Assembly (NCBI GenBank): GCA_964498755.1
Contig: CAZCIB010000009.1
Coordinates: 1 to 64,000 of the forward strand
Reading direction: 5' to 3'
DNA: 64,000 nt
Origin: RZZS01 sp964498755
GTDB taxonomy: Bacteria > Pseudomonadota > Alphaproteobacteria > Micavibrionales > Micavibrionaceae
The translations under genes and the position numbers were made by a program. A model generated the notes under the pieces. That model did not search any database. It had not been told where the DNA came from and worked only from the letters and a program-made list of their open reading frames with translations. Shown piece by piece: positions 34,055-42,445 of the stretch (positions within the stretch are counted from its first letter, which is position 1; each line of letters opens with the position of its first letter).

Positions 34055-34190
34055 AACCGCAAAGACACGAAGACGCGAAGTTTTTTTAAATCGTCATTGC
34101 GAGCGACCACCGGGAGCGTGGCAATCCATATTCACTATGGATTGCTTCGCCGGCGTTGCCTCCTCGCAATGAGGGCTATGGATGGTTGTG
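34055..34190. repeat. Half of a CAAAGACACG-type repeat plus a CGTCATTGCGAG palindrome
   Basis: ACCGCAAAGACACGAAGACG at 34058-34080 is one arm of the ACAAAG/CAGAG family without its partner. Next comes ATCGTCATTGCGAGCGACCA ... CCTCCTCGCAATGAGG, a hairpin whose inner part is GCAATCCATA-TTCAC-TATGGATTGC (34120-34146). No gene seen. Confidence 0.65.
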
Positions 34191-34193
34191 AAT

Positions 34194-37100
34194 TCAAGCT
34201 TCGCTGCTATCCGCTTTCTCTTCCTCAAGCCGCGCAGCGACGGCGCCGGGAGATTCCGTTTTCCGCGCAAGCAGACTATAGGCCGTCGGCACGACGAACA
34301 GCGTAAAGAACGTCGCCGCGAAAACGCCCGCAAGGATGACGATGCCGATGACTTCACGGGTTTCCGCGCCGGCGCCGCTCGAGAGCACAAGCGGGATCGC
34401 GCCCGCGACCGTCGTCAGTCCGGTCATGACGATCGGACGGAAACGCACTTCGGAGGCTTCTAATAATGCGCGTGAAAAGCGCATGCCCTCATCGCGGAGC
34501 TGATTGGCGAATTCAACGATCAAAATGCCGTTCTTGGCCGCGAGGCCCACGAGCATGATCAGCCCGATCTGGGAATAGATATTGATTGAATTTCCGGTCA
34601 GATAGAGCCCGAGCAATCCCCCGCCCGCCGCCAGAGGCACGGTCAGCATGATCACGAGCGGATGGACATAGCTCTCAAACTGCGCGGCCAGCACAAGAAA
34701 TACCACGGCAAGTCCAAGCAAAAACACGAATAACACCGAACCGCCGGACATGATAAAGTCGCGGCTCTGACCCTTGTAATCAATCACGACCTTATCGGGC
34801 AGTTCCTCTTGAGCGAGGTTTTCGAGGTAATCAAGAGCCTCGCCAAGCCTGTAACCTTCCGCAAGATTGGCCTCAAGCGTAATCGCGCGGATACGATTAT
34901 AACGAGAGAGCGTTTCGGCGGCGCCGTATTCCTCAATCGTAACAAGGTTTGAAAGCGGGATCAGCCGCCCCGTCCTTTCCGAGCGCACGTAGATATTCTG
35001 CACATCGGTGAAAGAATTCTGCTCAGCGCGCTCGCCTTCCAGAACAATGTCGTATTCCTCGCCGCGATCGAGAAACGTCGTGACGTTGCGCCCGCCCATC
35101 ATGGTCTGGAGCGTACGGCCAATTTCCTCCACAGTCACGCCCAGCGTGGCCGCGCGGTCGTAATCAACGTTGAAATCGATCTGCGGCCGGGTTTCCTTGT
35201 AATCGCTGTCGAGCCCCTCAAAGCCGGGATTGTCCTCGCGGACGGCCTCTAAAAGGATATCGCGGTATTCGGCCAGCTCTTCATAGGTCGCCCCGCCGAG
35301 CACGAACTGCACGGGCTTTCCGGTTCCGCCGCCGAGTCCCTGGCGCATGATCGGGAAGGCGCGTACGCCGGGAAGATCGCCAAGATTTGCGCGGATTTCG
35401 TTCATGATATCGCCGGCGGGCCTGCGCTTGGCCCAGTCCTCAAGGATGATGATGACAATGCCGGAATTAAAGCTTTCGATATTGCCGAAAGCGCGCGGCG
35501 CGCGGACAAGCAGGCGCGTCACTTCCCCGCTTTCGACATAGGTCATCAAACGGCGCTCCACCTCGTTCATATACTCGGCGATGTAATCGTAAGTCGCGCC
35601 CTCCGGGCCGTTGACGATGACGAAGATGACGCCCCGGTCTTCCTGCGGCACGAATTCCTGCGGCAACTGCTGATAGACATACGCCGTCCCTCCGATCATC
35701 AGGCCGAACAGGACAAGCACGAAAACAGGAGCTTTTAACGCGCGCGTCAGCACGGCCATATATCCGCGCCGCGCTTTTTTGAAGGCCCCGTCAACCATGT
35801 TGACGATTTTGTTGCCGCCGCCCTCTTCTTTTTTAAGGACTTTGGAGCACAGCATCGGCGAGAGCGTCAGCGCGACCAGCGACGAAAATCCAACCGCCGC
35901 GGCAATTGTTAAAGCAAATTCAGTAAATAATCGCCCGATATCGCCCGTTAAAAACGTAATCGGCACAAAGACGGAAATCAGCACGAGCGTTGTGGCGACG
36001 ATTGCGAACCCGACCTGCCGCGCCCCGCGATAGGCTGCGACCAGCGGCGTCTCGCCATATTGCTGTATGCGGCGGACGATATTTTCGAGCATCACGATTG
36101 CGTCGTCCACCACAAGGCCAATCGCCAGCACAAGCGCGAGCAACGTCAGAAGGTTCACCGAAAAGCCGAGCGCATAAATCACGATAAAAGTCGCGATCAG
36201 GGACACCGGCACCGTCACCGCCGGGATCAGCATCGCCCTGAAACTGCCGAGAAAAATATAAATGACGAGGATGACGCACCCGACCGCAATGAACAGCGTC
36301 TTGTACACCTCGTTAATCGCCGACTCGATAAAGATAGAGGCGTCATAGCTCTGCTCGATCGACATGCCTTCTGGCAGGTTTTTGTTGAGCCGCGTGGTCA
36401 GCTCCTTCACGCCGCGCGCCACCTCGATCGTATTCGCCGTGGATTGGCGGATGACGCCAATCCCGACCATGGGAATGCCGTTGCCGCGGAAAAACGTGCG
36501 CTCCTCGACGACGCCCAGCTCAACCCGCGCAACGTCGCCAAGCCGGATGAGATAACCGTCCTCGCCTTCGGCCAGCACAAGCTTCGAAAAATCCTCCGCG
36601 CTTTTAAAATTGCGGTCAACGCGCGCCTTGAAAAGCCGTTCGTCGGATTCGAGACTGCCTGCGGGAAGCTCGATATTCTCGGCCCTTAAGGCCCGCTCCA
36701 CATCGGAGACCGTAAGGCTCCGCGCGGCAAGCTCCTGCCGGTCGAGCCAGATGCGCATGGCGTAGCTGAGACCGCCGCCAACGCGCACCCGCGCCACGCC
36801 GTCCAGCGTCGAAAACTGGTCGACGAGGTAACGCTCGGCGTAATCGGTCAGCTCCGGCACGGTCATGCGGTCGCTGGTTAAATTTTGCCAGATAATAACG
36901 TCGTCGCCGCTGTCGACTTTCTGGACTTCCGGCGGCTCGGCCTCTTCGGGCAGGTTGTCCTGCACGCCGGAAATCCGGTCGCGGATGTCATTGGCAGCCG
37001 AATCCACGTCGCGGCCGATGGAGAACTCGATCGTAACTTCGGACTCGCCGTCCTGCGACGTCGACTCGATAAACTCGATGCCTTCCACGCCGGCGATGCG

Positions 37101-37307
37101 TTCCTCGATGATTTCGGTAACGCGGGTTTCAACGATATTCGCAGGCGCGCCGGGATAGTTCACGTCCACCGTCACGATCGGCGGATCGATGTCCGGGTAT
37201 TCACGCAAGGACAGGCGGTCAAACGCCACCATCCCGAACGCGATCAAGAGCAGGGAAATCACCGAGGCGAAAACCGGGCGCTTGACGGAAATATCGGAGA
37301 TGATCAT
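34194..37307 (-). CDS. RND-family efflux pump inner-membrane protein (AcrB/HAE1-like)
   Basis: 1037 aa, the normal size. Twelve membrane helices in two sets of six with two large periplasmic loops. The proton-relay Asp pair is in IGLVVDDAIVMLENIVRRIQ near residue 405, and the N-terminus ISDISVKRPVFASVISLLLI is the family start. Motif VTVPVSLIATF and the second-half counterpart LTVPLAAGGGLLGLYLTGNS-INIYSQIGLIMLVGLAAKNG are typical. It would export hydrophobic compounds together with the adjacent membrane-fusion protein and an outer-membrane channel encoded elsewhere. It is 123 nt after the fusion-protein gene, with a repeat between them. Confidence 0.95.
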   Translation of the reverse strand: MIISDISVKRPVFASVISLLLIAFGMVAFDRLSLREYPDIDPPIVTVDVNYPGAPANIVETRVTEIIEERIAGVEGIEFIESTSQDGESEVTIEFSIGRDVDSAANDIRDRISGVQDNLPEEAEPPEVQKVDSGDDVIIWQNLTSDRMTVPELTDYAERYLVDQFSTLDGVARVRVGGGLSYAMRIWLDRQELAARSLTVSDVERALRAENIELPAGSLESDERLFKARVDRNFKSAEDFSKLVLAEGEDGYLIRLGDVARVELGVVEERTFFRGNGIPMVGIGVIRQSTANTIEVARGVKELTTRLNKNLPEGMSIEQSYDASIFIESAINEVYKTLFIAVGCVILVIYIFLGSFRAMLIPAVTVPVSLIATFIVIYALGFSVNLLTLLALVLAIGLVVDDAIVMLENIVRRIQQYGETPLVAAYRGARQVGFAIVATTLVLISVFVPITFLTGDIGRLFTEFALTIAAAVGFSSLVALTLSPMLCSKVLKKEEGGGNKIVNMVDGAFKKARRGYMAVLTRALKAPVFVLVLFGLMIGGTAYVYQQLPQEFVPQEDRGVIFVIVNGPEGATYDYIAEYMNEVERRLMTYVESGEVTRLLVRAPRAFGNIESFNSGIVIIILEDWAKRRPAGDIMNEIRANLGDLPGVRAFPIMRQGLGGGTGKPVQFVLGGATYEELAEYRDILLEAVREDNPGFEGLDSDYKETRPQIDFNVDYDRAATLGVTVEEIGRTLQTMMGGRNVTTFLDRGEEYDIVLEGERAEQNSFTDVQNIYVRSERTGRLIPLSNLVTIEEYGAAETLSRYNRIRAITLEANLAEGYRLGEALDYLENLAQEELPDKVVIDYKGQSRDFIMSGGSVLFVFLLGLAVVFLVLAAQFESYVHPLVIMLTVPLAAGGGLLGLYLTGNSINIYSQIGLIMLVGLAAKNGILIVEFANQLRDEGMRFSRALLEASEVRFRPIVMTGLTTVAGAIPLVLSSGAGAETREVIGIVILAGVFAATFFTLFVVPTAYSLLARKTESPGAVAARLEEEKADSSEA

Positions 37308-37329
37308 GAGGCGACTCCAACATACAATG

Positions 37330-37402
37330 AGGCATCCCGGCGAAAGCCGTGATCCAAATTCGCCTTGCTTTTACTGGATCCCGGATTAAATCCGGGATTC
37401 AA
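37330..37402. repeat. GGCATCCCGGCGAAAGCCG-type palindrome
   Basis: CATCCCGGCGAAAGCCGTGATCC, then ACTGGATCCCGGATTAAATCC-GGGAT. It lies between the two pump genes, which might therefore differ in expression. Confidence 0.6.
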
Positions 37403-37430
37403 CTGGCGGGCTGAAGTTCTATAATGACCT

Positions 37431-38519
37431 CTACTCATCCGATTCATTCTCTCCCTGCCCCAGCAAATCCGGCAATGATTCGTCGCTTTTCTGAACCGAG
37501 CGGATTGTCACAGGGCTTCCGGGCCGGGCCTTGATCGCGCCATGCGTGACAACCTGCTCACCCTCTTCCAGACCGGAGAGAATTTCAGCCTCGCCCGTGC
37601 GTCGCTCTCCCAGTTCAACCTTTCGGCGTTCAACCGTTTTGCCTTTCTCGCCTTCAACGACAACCAGAACAAAATTCTGATTTCCCTCGGGAATGAGAGC
37701 TTCTTCCGGCACGATGAGCGACTCGCGCGGATTTTTCTGCAAGACAACGCGCATCAGCAGGCCGGGCCGCAACAGACGGTCTTCGTTATCGATAAGCGCG
37801 CGTACGAGAATCGCCCGGGTAACCGGATCGATGCGGCTGTCGATGCTCGAAACCGTGCCTTGGAAAATTTTCTCAGGGAACGCGCGCGAGCGCGCCTCGA
37901 TTTTGACGCCGGGCTCGATGGTCGGCAGATAAACCGCAGGCACGGAAAAATCGAGCTTCATGACGCTGTCGTCATCGATTGTCGTGATCAGCGTTCCAGG
38001 CTGCGCGAGCGAGCCGACGCTGATATTCCTCAGACCCAGAACGCCGTCAAAAGGCGCGGTCACGCTGCGCTGCGCGATGCGGGATTCAATCGCCTTGATC
38101 CGGGCGCGCGCCGTCGACGCCTCCCGCTGGCGCTGGTCAAGCGTCGCCTCGCTTGTCACGCCCTGCTTTACGAGAGGCTGCGCGCGCTCCAGCTGCCTTT
38201 GCGCTTCCTCAAGGGTGGATTGTTCCTCGAGCAGTTCCGCGCGCTCTTCCGCCGCGTCCATCTCGACGAGCAGATCGCCCTTGTCGACGCGCTGCCCGTC
38301 CTCGAAATAAACGCCCGTCACAAGCTCCGTCACAGTGGAGGTGATTTCCACGCTCTCATTGGCTTTGAGCGTGCCAAGCGCCTCGACCTCGTCGACGATG
38401 GGCTTTCTCTCAACAGGCGCGACAATAACGCCGACGGGCCTGTCGCCGGATGGCTGGGCTGCGGCCTGAATTCCTGAAAAAAGGACAAGAGGCGCGACGA
38501 AAAACAAGATCAGCTTCAT
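37431..38519 (-). CDS. RND efflux periplasmic adaptor (membrane fusion protein)
   Basis: 362 aa from the ATG at 38519 (MKLILFFVAPLVLFSGIQAA), giving a signal peptide cut near AAAQ; the frame to 38642 is not used. Barrel/lipoyl half motif EALGTLKANESVEITSTVTE (about 49-68) and FDGVLGLRNISVGSLAQPG (about 158-176) flank an alpha-helical hairpin (about 95-150, ERAELLEEQSTLEEAQRQLE). A beta-barrel domain follows. The protein links the inner-membrane pump to the outer-membrane channel. It belongs to the adaptors paired with HAE1 pumps like the one downstream. Confidence 0.93.
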   Translation of the reverse strand: MKLILFFVAPLVLFSGIQAAAQPSGDRPVGVIVAPVERKPIVDEVEALGTLKANESVEITSTVTELVTGVYFEDGQRVDKGDLLVEMDAAEERAELLEEQSTLEEAQRQLERAQPLVKQGVTSEATLDQRQREASTARARIKAIESRIAQRSVTAPFDGVLGLRNISVGSLAQPGTLITTIDDDSVMKLDFSVPAVYLPTIEPGVKIEARSRAFPEKIFQGTVSSIDSRIDPVTRAILVRALIDNEDRLLRPGLLMRVVLQKNPRESLIVPEEALIPEGNQNFVLVVVEGEKGKTVERRKVELGERRTGEAEILSGLEEGEQVVTHGAIKARPGSPVTIRSVQKSDESLPDLLGQGENESDE

Positions 38520-38665
38520 GTGCGAATTTTCCTGAAACATAAACCTGTTACGCAAGATAGCGCAAAGCGGATGAATAAAAAGCGCTGCAAGTGAAATTGA
38601 CTTTTGTAACAAATTATGAAATTCTGAAATTAATAAATTCAAAATTTTACAAGGAGAGAATCGCC

Positions 38666-38941
38666 TTGGAAGAACCTACCGGACCGGCGGAAGATTTGAC
38701 CGCCGTCATCAAGCTTCGCCGCGCCGCGCAGATCACCTTGCCGACGGAAATCCGCAAGGCCGCCCGGTTGAAAGAGGGCGATTACATGGAAGCGGAAATC
38801 ACCGAGAACGGCTCTATTCTTTTAAAACCTGTAACGATTTCAAGGCGCGAGCCAACAGAAGAACAGGCAGCTGAAATTCTCGCCGTCGTAGACGAAACGC
38901 GCAGCAGTTACGCAAAAGAGCGCAATGAAAGCCGTCATTGA
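38666..38941 (+). CDS. AbrB/SpoVT-type antitoxin
   Basis: 91 aa starting at TTG 38666, which has AAGGAGAG 7 nt upstream; the ATG 75 nt earlier has no such site and would add a low-complexity leader. The swapped-hairpin DNA-binding fold is seen in VIKLRRAAQITLPTEIRKAARL with KEGDYMEAEI after it (about 13-45). The C-terminal helix (about 65-90) probably binds the toxin. It overlaps the PIN-domain toxin gene by 17 nt. Such antitoxins also repress their operon. Confidence 0.82.
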   Translation: MEEPTGPAEDLTAVIKLRRAAQITLPTEIRKAARLKEGDYMEAEITENGSILLKPVTISRREPTEEQAAEILAVVDETRSSYAKERNESRH

Positions 38942-39350
38942 CGCCTCCGTTCTGGTCAGCGCTTTTTTGTTTCCCGAGAGCGTTCCCGGGCTCGTGTTCG
39001 AGCGCGCCGGGAACGGACAGTACAGGCTGTGCCTTTCTCCCGTCTTGCGGGAGGAGACGAAGCGGTCTTTGTCGCATCCGCGTCTGCAAAAAGCTTACGG
39101 ATACTCGGCGAGCGCGGTCGAGGATTGGCTTGTCCGGCTTGATGCGCGGGCGGAGCGTTTTACCGGCGTTTTGCCTGATATTGAGCGCGTGCGCCGCGAT
39201 CTGGACGATCATCATGTTCTCGCCGCCGGGATCGCCATGCATGCGGAGTGGATCGTTACGGGCGACAAGGATCTTCTGACGCTTGCGCGTTATACGAATA
39301 TTTCCATTGTCACCGCGCGCGATTTCCTGTCCTTGCTGGAAAAAACCTGA
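38925..39350 (+). CDS. PIN-domain toxin (putative ribonuclease)
   Basis: 141 aa. The PIN acidic residues are present: D6 in KAVIDASVLVSAF, a Glu in REETKRSLSHPRL near 44, and DxxDHH-like RRDLDDHHVLAAG (about 90-102) and TGDKDLLTLARY (about 111-122). This is the COG1569-type 'putative toxin-antitoxin system toxin, PIN family'. It would cut RNA when not bound by the AbrB-type antitoxin. It overlaps that gene by 17 nt. All catalytic positions appear intact, unlike the ParE toxin nearby. Confidence 0.87.
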   Translation: MKAVIDASVLVSAFLFPESVPGLVFERAGNGQYRLCLSPVLREETKRSLSHPRLQKAYGYSASAVEDWLVRLDARAERFTGVLPDIERVRRDLDDHHVLAAGIAMHAEWIVTGDKDLLTLARYTNISIVTARDFLSLLEKT

Positions 39351-39362
39351 CGCGTCGGGCTC

Positions 39363-39392
39363 TTGATTTTTCCTTAGCGCGTTGTATATAAT
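39363..39392 (+). promoter_or_regulatory. Candidate promoter of the first small heat-shock gene
   Basis: TTGATT (39363-39368) and TATAAT (39387-39392), 18-base spacing, or TATATA at 16 bases. No clear sigma-32 site was found, which agrees with control at the RNA level by the hairpin at 39451. Confidence 0.45.
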
Positions 39393-39450
39393 GAAATTAT
39401 CAGCGCAGGAATATGCTCATTGGGAGGTGTTCCGGAGCCGCTGACCATAA

Positions 39451-39478
39451 CAATCTTGCTTAAGAAAAGGAGATTGCC
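39451..39478 (+). promoter_or_regulatory. ROSE-like RNA thermometer hairpin over the ribosome binding site
   Basis: CAATCTTGCTT (39451-39461) can pair with AAGGAGATTG (39467-39476). Six Watson-Crick pairs (CAATCT with AGATTG), a U-G pair, a bulged G opposite the ribosome binding site and a C-G/U-A closing part give the structure typical of the ROSE element: a TTGCT box, a G facing the AGGAG, and the start codon a few bases later. ROSE elements are common upstream of small heat-shock genes in Alphaproteobacteria and melt at higher temperature. Pairing was read by eye, not folded by program. Confidence 0.65.
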
Positions 39479-39943
39479 ATGAACGCACTTATGATGACTC
39501 CATTGATGCGTCAAAGCGTTGGATTTGACAGATTCAATGATCTGTTTGAATCCATGATGCGCGATACGTCTGAAAGCTTTGACAGCTATCCGCCTTACAA
39601 TATCGAAAAACTTGGCGAGGACGATTACCGGATCACGATGGCCGTGGCCGGATTCGGCATGAATGACCTGAATATCCTGCTTGAAGACGGGGTCTTGAAG
39701 GTCACGGGCCGCAGGGAAGAGAAGGACGGCGACGCAGACCGGACCTTCCTGCATCGCGGCATTGCCACGCGCGCCTTCGAGCGCACGTTCCGTCTGGCCG
39801 ATTATATCAAGGTCACGAACGCGGACTTGCGGGACGGCCTGTTGACCGTGGATCTGCAACGGGAAATCCCGGAAGAGAAAAAGCCGCGGATGATCCCGAT
39901 TGGCGGAAAGCAGCCGCAGGTCGAAAGCAAGAAGAAACATTAA
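39479..39943 (+). CDS. Small heat-shock protein (Hsp20, IbpA type)
   Basis: 154 aa. Class A bacterial sHSP: N-terminus with FDRFNDLFESMMRD (about 16-29) and YPPYNIEKLGEDDYRITMAV (about 38-57). The alpha-crystallin domain runs about 38-130, with GVLKVTGRREE and FERTFRLADYIKV, and the L-x-V-type end DGLLTVDLQREIPEE. The tail holds PRMIPIG, the I/V-x-I/V-like motif that links dimers. It holds unfolding proteins in the cytoplasm. The ATG has AGGAG 8 nt upstream within the ROSE-like hairpin. A second Hsp20 gene follows after a hairpin. Confidence 0.94.
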   Translation: MNALMMTPLMRQSVGFDRFNDLFESMMRDTSESFDSYPPYNIEKLGEDDYRITMAVAGFGMNDLNILLEDGVLKVTGRREEKDGDADRTFLHRGIATRAFERTFRLADYIKVTNADLRDGLLTVDLQREIPEEKKPRMIPIGGKQPQVESKKKH

Positions 39944-39966
39944 GTCCGGTTATAGCGTAAACGGGT

Positions 39967-39998
39967 AACCGCAGCCGGGATGTTTCCGGCTGTGGGTT
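39967..39998 (+). other. Strong hairpin between the two hsp20 genes
   Basis: AACCGCAGCCGG, loop GATGTTT, CCGGCTGTGGGTT (one G-T pair, one bulge). No T-run follows, so it is not a clear terminator; it could weaken read-through or stabilise the upstream message. Confidence 0.55.
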
Positions 39999-40030
39999 GT
40001 GTTCAACCTTTTGCCAAATGGAGGACTGTC

Positions 40031-40606
40031 ATGACTGTAGACGTACAAAAACTTGTACCCTGGAACTGGTTCAAACGCGAGGACGAGGAAAAGCGTCAGG
40101 AACTTGCCAAAGCGACTCCCGGCGCGCCGCTTGCCGGGACTCCCGCCTCGTTCCACCAGCTTCATCGTGAAATCGACCGCCTGTTCGATCAGGCGTTCAG
40201 TCGGCTGTCGGTTTTTGACTTCCCGGATTTCGGGCATGCGCTGCCGGGATTTTCAGGGCGCGACGGGCTGAAGCCAAGCGTCGATATCGCCGAGACTGAC
40301 AAGGACTACGCGATCAGGATCGAAGTCCCGGGCGTGGATGAAAAAGACATCAGGCTGGAGCTTTCCGGTGACACGCTAACGGTCAGCGGCGAGAAGAAGC
40401 GCGAGTCCGAAGAAAAGGACAAACGCTGGCATCGCATCGAGCGCAGCTATGGCGCGTTCAAACGCGTTCTGAACCTGCCGGAGGATGCGAACGCCGATAA
40501 AATCGACGCGAAATTTAAAAACGGCGTATTGACGATCACAATGCCGAGAAAGGCCATCGAAAAGCCTGAAGGCGTTAAGCTGATCGACATTAAAAGCGCG
40601 GCCTGA
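40031..40606 (+). CDS. Small heat-shock protein (Hsp20, HspC/class B type)
   Basis: 191 aa from the ATG at 40031, which has GGAGGA upstream; the frame back to 39980 covers the hairpin and is not used. N-terminal arm with VPWNWFKREDEEKRQELAK (about 9-27) and HREIDRLFDQAFSRLSVF (about 47-64). The alpha-crystallin domain (about 80-185) contains PSVDIAETDKDYAIRIEVPG, LSGDTLTVSGEKKRESEEKD and FKNGVLTITMPRKA. It lies 88 nt after the first Hsp20 gene, in a different subfamily; the two could form mixed complexes. A strong terminator follows. Confidence 0.93.
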   Translation: MTVDVQKLVPWNWFKREDEEKRQELAKATPGAPLAGTPASFHQLHREIDRLFDQAFSRLSVFDFPDFGHALPGFSGRDGLKPSVDIAETDKDYAIRIEVPGVDEKDIRLELSGDTLTVSGEKKRESEEKDKRWHRIERSYGAFKRVLNLPEDANADKIDAKFKNGVLTITMPRKAIEKPEGVKLIDIKSAA

Positions 40607-40625
40607 TAATTCGCCGCGCAATAAC

Positions 40626-40665
40626 GGGTCCCGCCTTGTCTCCCCCGGGGCGGGACCCATTTTAT
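40626..40665 (+). terminator. Rho-independent terminator after the hsp20 pair
   Basis: GGGTCCCGCC (40626-40635), loop, GGCGGGACCC (40649-40658), then ATTTTAT. Ten perfect pairs. Weak T-run but a very stable stem. Confidence 0.8.
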
Positions 40666-40683
40666 GCATGCAGGAGGACAAAA

Positions 40684-41652
40684 ATGAGGAACATGACGAA
40701 GACGTTTATATTGCTGGCGGCGATGACGGCGCTCTTCGGGGGCGTCGGGTATATGATCGGCGGACAGGGCGGCATGATTATCGCGCTTATATTCGCCGCA
40801 GCCATGAACATCGGCAGCTGGTGGTTTTCGGATAAAATCGTTCTTGGCGTTTACGGGGCGAAGCCCGTGCATTCCGGCCCGCTCTACCGGATGACGGCGG
40901 AGCTTGCGCAGAACGCGGGACTGCCCATGCCGCGCGTCTACGTTATGGACAACCCGCAGCCCAACGCCTTCGCAACGGGGCGCAGTCCTGCGAAAGGCGC
41001 CGTAGCCGTAACGAGCGGGATCATGAACATTTTGAGCGAGCGCGAATTGCGCGGCGTGATCGCCCATGAACTCGCGCATATCAAAAACCGCGATACGCTC
41101 ACCATGACGATTACCGCGACGATTGCAGGCGCGATTTCGATGCTGGCCAACTTCGCGCTGTTTTTCGGCGGCAACCGCAACAACGCGGGCGGACTGATTG
41201 CCACGCTGGCGCTGATGATCCTTGCGCCGATTGCGGCCTCGCTCGTGCAGATGGCGATTTCGCGCGTACGTGAATATTCCGCCGACCGGGACGGCGCCAT
41301 GATCTGCGGCGACCCGATGGCTCTGGCGGACGCGCTCAAAAAACTTGAGAGCGCGGCGATGCGAGTCGATAACTACGCCGCCGAACAAAACCCGGCGACC
41401 GCACATATGTTTATCGTCAACCCGCTGCATATGCGCTCGATGGATAATCTGTTCTCGACGCACCCGAACACGGCGAACCGCGTCCGCGCGCTTGAAGACC
41501 TGTCAAGAGAAATGCCGCCGCCGCGCCGTGATTTGCCGCGAAATCCATGGCAAAGGCGGCTTGAGGTTTTTACCGCCACGCCGCCTTCAGCTCCGGCGGA
41601 CCGGCAAAGACGTTCCCGAACAGGCGCAGCGGATCTTTCGTCGCCAGCATGA
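40684..41652 (+). CDS. htpX: HtpX-type M48 zinc metalloprotease
   Basis: 322 aa from ATG 40684 with CAGGAGGA upstream. Two N-terminal membrane helices (about 5-25, 30-50), catalytic H128-E-x-x-H132 (VIAHELAHIKNRDT), the third ligand E197 in REYSADRDGA, and two more helices between (about 145-165, 175-195). It degrades damaged membrane proteins and is heat- or envelope-stress induced, which fits its place after the hsp20 pair. HtpX usually ends soon after ANRVRALEDL; here another 40 or so residues follow, rich in Pro and Arg, running 83 nt into the convergent gene at 41570. The tail may be read-through after loss of the original stop. Confidence 0.92.
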   Translation: MRNMTKTFILLAAMTALFGGVGYMIGGQGGMIIALIFAAAMNIGSWWFSDKIVLGVYGAKPVHSGPLYRMTAELAQNAGLPMPRVYVMDNPQPNAFATGRSPAKGAVAVTSGIMNILSERELRGVIAHELAHIKNRDTLTMTITATIAGAISMLANFALFFGGNRNNAGGLIATLALMILAPIAASLVQMAISRVREYSADRDGAMICGDPMALADALKKLESAAMRVDNYAAEQNPATAHMFIVNPLHMRSMDNLFSTHPNTANRVRALEDLSREMPPPRRDLPRNPWQRRLEVFTATPPSAPADRQRRSRTGAADLSSPA

Positions 41653-42163
41653 GCATGATAAAGAACGCATAGCCCTCATCCGCGTCTCTGGCGTTGCGGG
41701 CGTCATTGCGGCGTTTCGCGCGTAAATTCGCCGCTTCGCGCTCTTCCTTGAGCTTTTGCGCGCGGCGCTGTTCCTGCGCTTCGAACGTGTTCTGTTCCAT
41801 TTTGAGGATAAGGTCGGCGCGCGCCTGAGCGGCCTGATCCTGTTTTAACTCGTACAGGCGCGCCTGCAGCGTACACCAAGCGCTATCGGCGTGATCGCCC
41901 GCGATATCGGCGATCGGGCTGTCCTGCCCGTGCTCGACGAGCGCGGCCTGATAGTCGGCTTTCGCGTTGAGGTAATCTTTCGCCAGATCGAGAATCAGCG
42001 GGTCGGCGCCCAGATACGGCGTGATGTCGGCGAGATCGAAGTGACGCCCTGAGGAAGCGCCTTTCTCAGGGCCTTCAGACGGATGATTGTCCTGCAGATC
42101 CGTCAACTGGTCCGGATGCGCGGCAATCTCGTTGATCACTGATTTTAAAGACAGGCTCTGCAC
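41570..42163 (-). CDS. Hypothetical coiled-coil protein (197 aa)
   Basis: Starts at GTG 42163, with AGAAGG directly before it. N-terminal 100 residues contain SGRHFDLADITPYLG and DLAKDYLNAKADYQAALVEH. A long charged helix (about 105-165, AQEQRRAQKLKEEREAANLR) probably forms a coiled coil, and the C-terminus (DEGYAFFIMLMLATKDPLRLFG) is hydrophobic. Family not recognised. The 3' end overlaps the htpX tail by 83 nt on the opposite strand; one of the two ends is probably over-extended, more likely htpX. Confidence 0.65.
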   Translation of the reverse strand: MQSLSLKSVINEIAAHPDQLTDLQDNHPSEGPEKGASSGRHFDLADITPYLGADPLILDLAKDYLNAKADYQAALVEHGQDSPIADIAGDHADSAWCTLQARLYELKQDQAAQARADLILKMEQNTFEAQEQRRAQKLKEEREAANLRAKRRNDARNARDADEGYAFFIMLMLATKDPLRLFGNVFAGPPELKAAWR

Positions 42164-42256
42164 CTTCTGATACCCCGTTATTATTCTTAACTTCGAGGTC
42201 AGGATACAGACGAAGGTTAAAAAAACCGTTAATGTTTTACAGAACTATCAAATCGC

Positions 42257-42442
42257 TCACTGCCCGTCCTTAATGCAGAACGTTTTGATTTTGGGATTGG
42301 AGTTCCATTCGGGCGGAATGTTTTTGACTTCCCGCGCCGCTTGTTCACAGGCCTGCTGGGTACGGAACGCCTCGGTATGAATATCGTAAGCGCCGCCGCG
42401 ATCACCGGAAAACAGGGCAACGACAACCAGAACCCATCTCAT
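42257..42442 (-). CDS. Small exported hypothetical protein (61 aa)
   Basis: GGAG lies 8 nt before the ATG at 42442. MRWVLVVVALFSGDRGGAYD reads as a short signal peptide or anchor, followed by TEAFRTQQACEQAAREVKNI and KIKTFCIKDGQ with two cysteines that could form a disulfide. Small alphaproteobacterial proteins with this two-Cys pattern exist, but I know of no function. It follows the GapR-like gene by 3 nt, so it is part of that operon. Confidence 0.6.
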   Translation of the reverse strand: MRWVLVVVALFSGDRGGAYDIHTEAFRTQQACEQAAREVKNIPPEWNSNPKIKTFCIKDGQ

Positions 42443-42445
42443 GCG

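Noticed and set aside
39999..40030. Second ROSE-like thermometer before the second hsp20 gene
   Set aside because: TTTTGCC can pair only weakly with GGAGGA; the stem is too short and interrupted.
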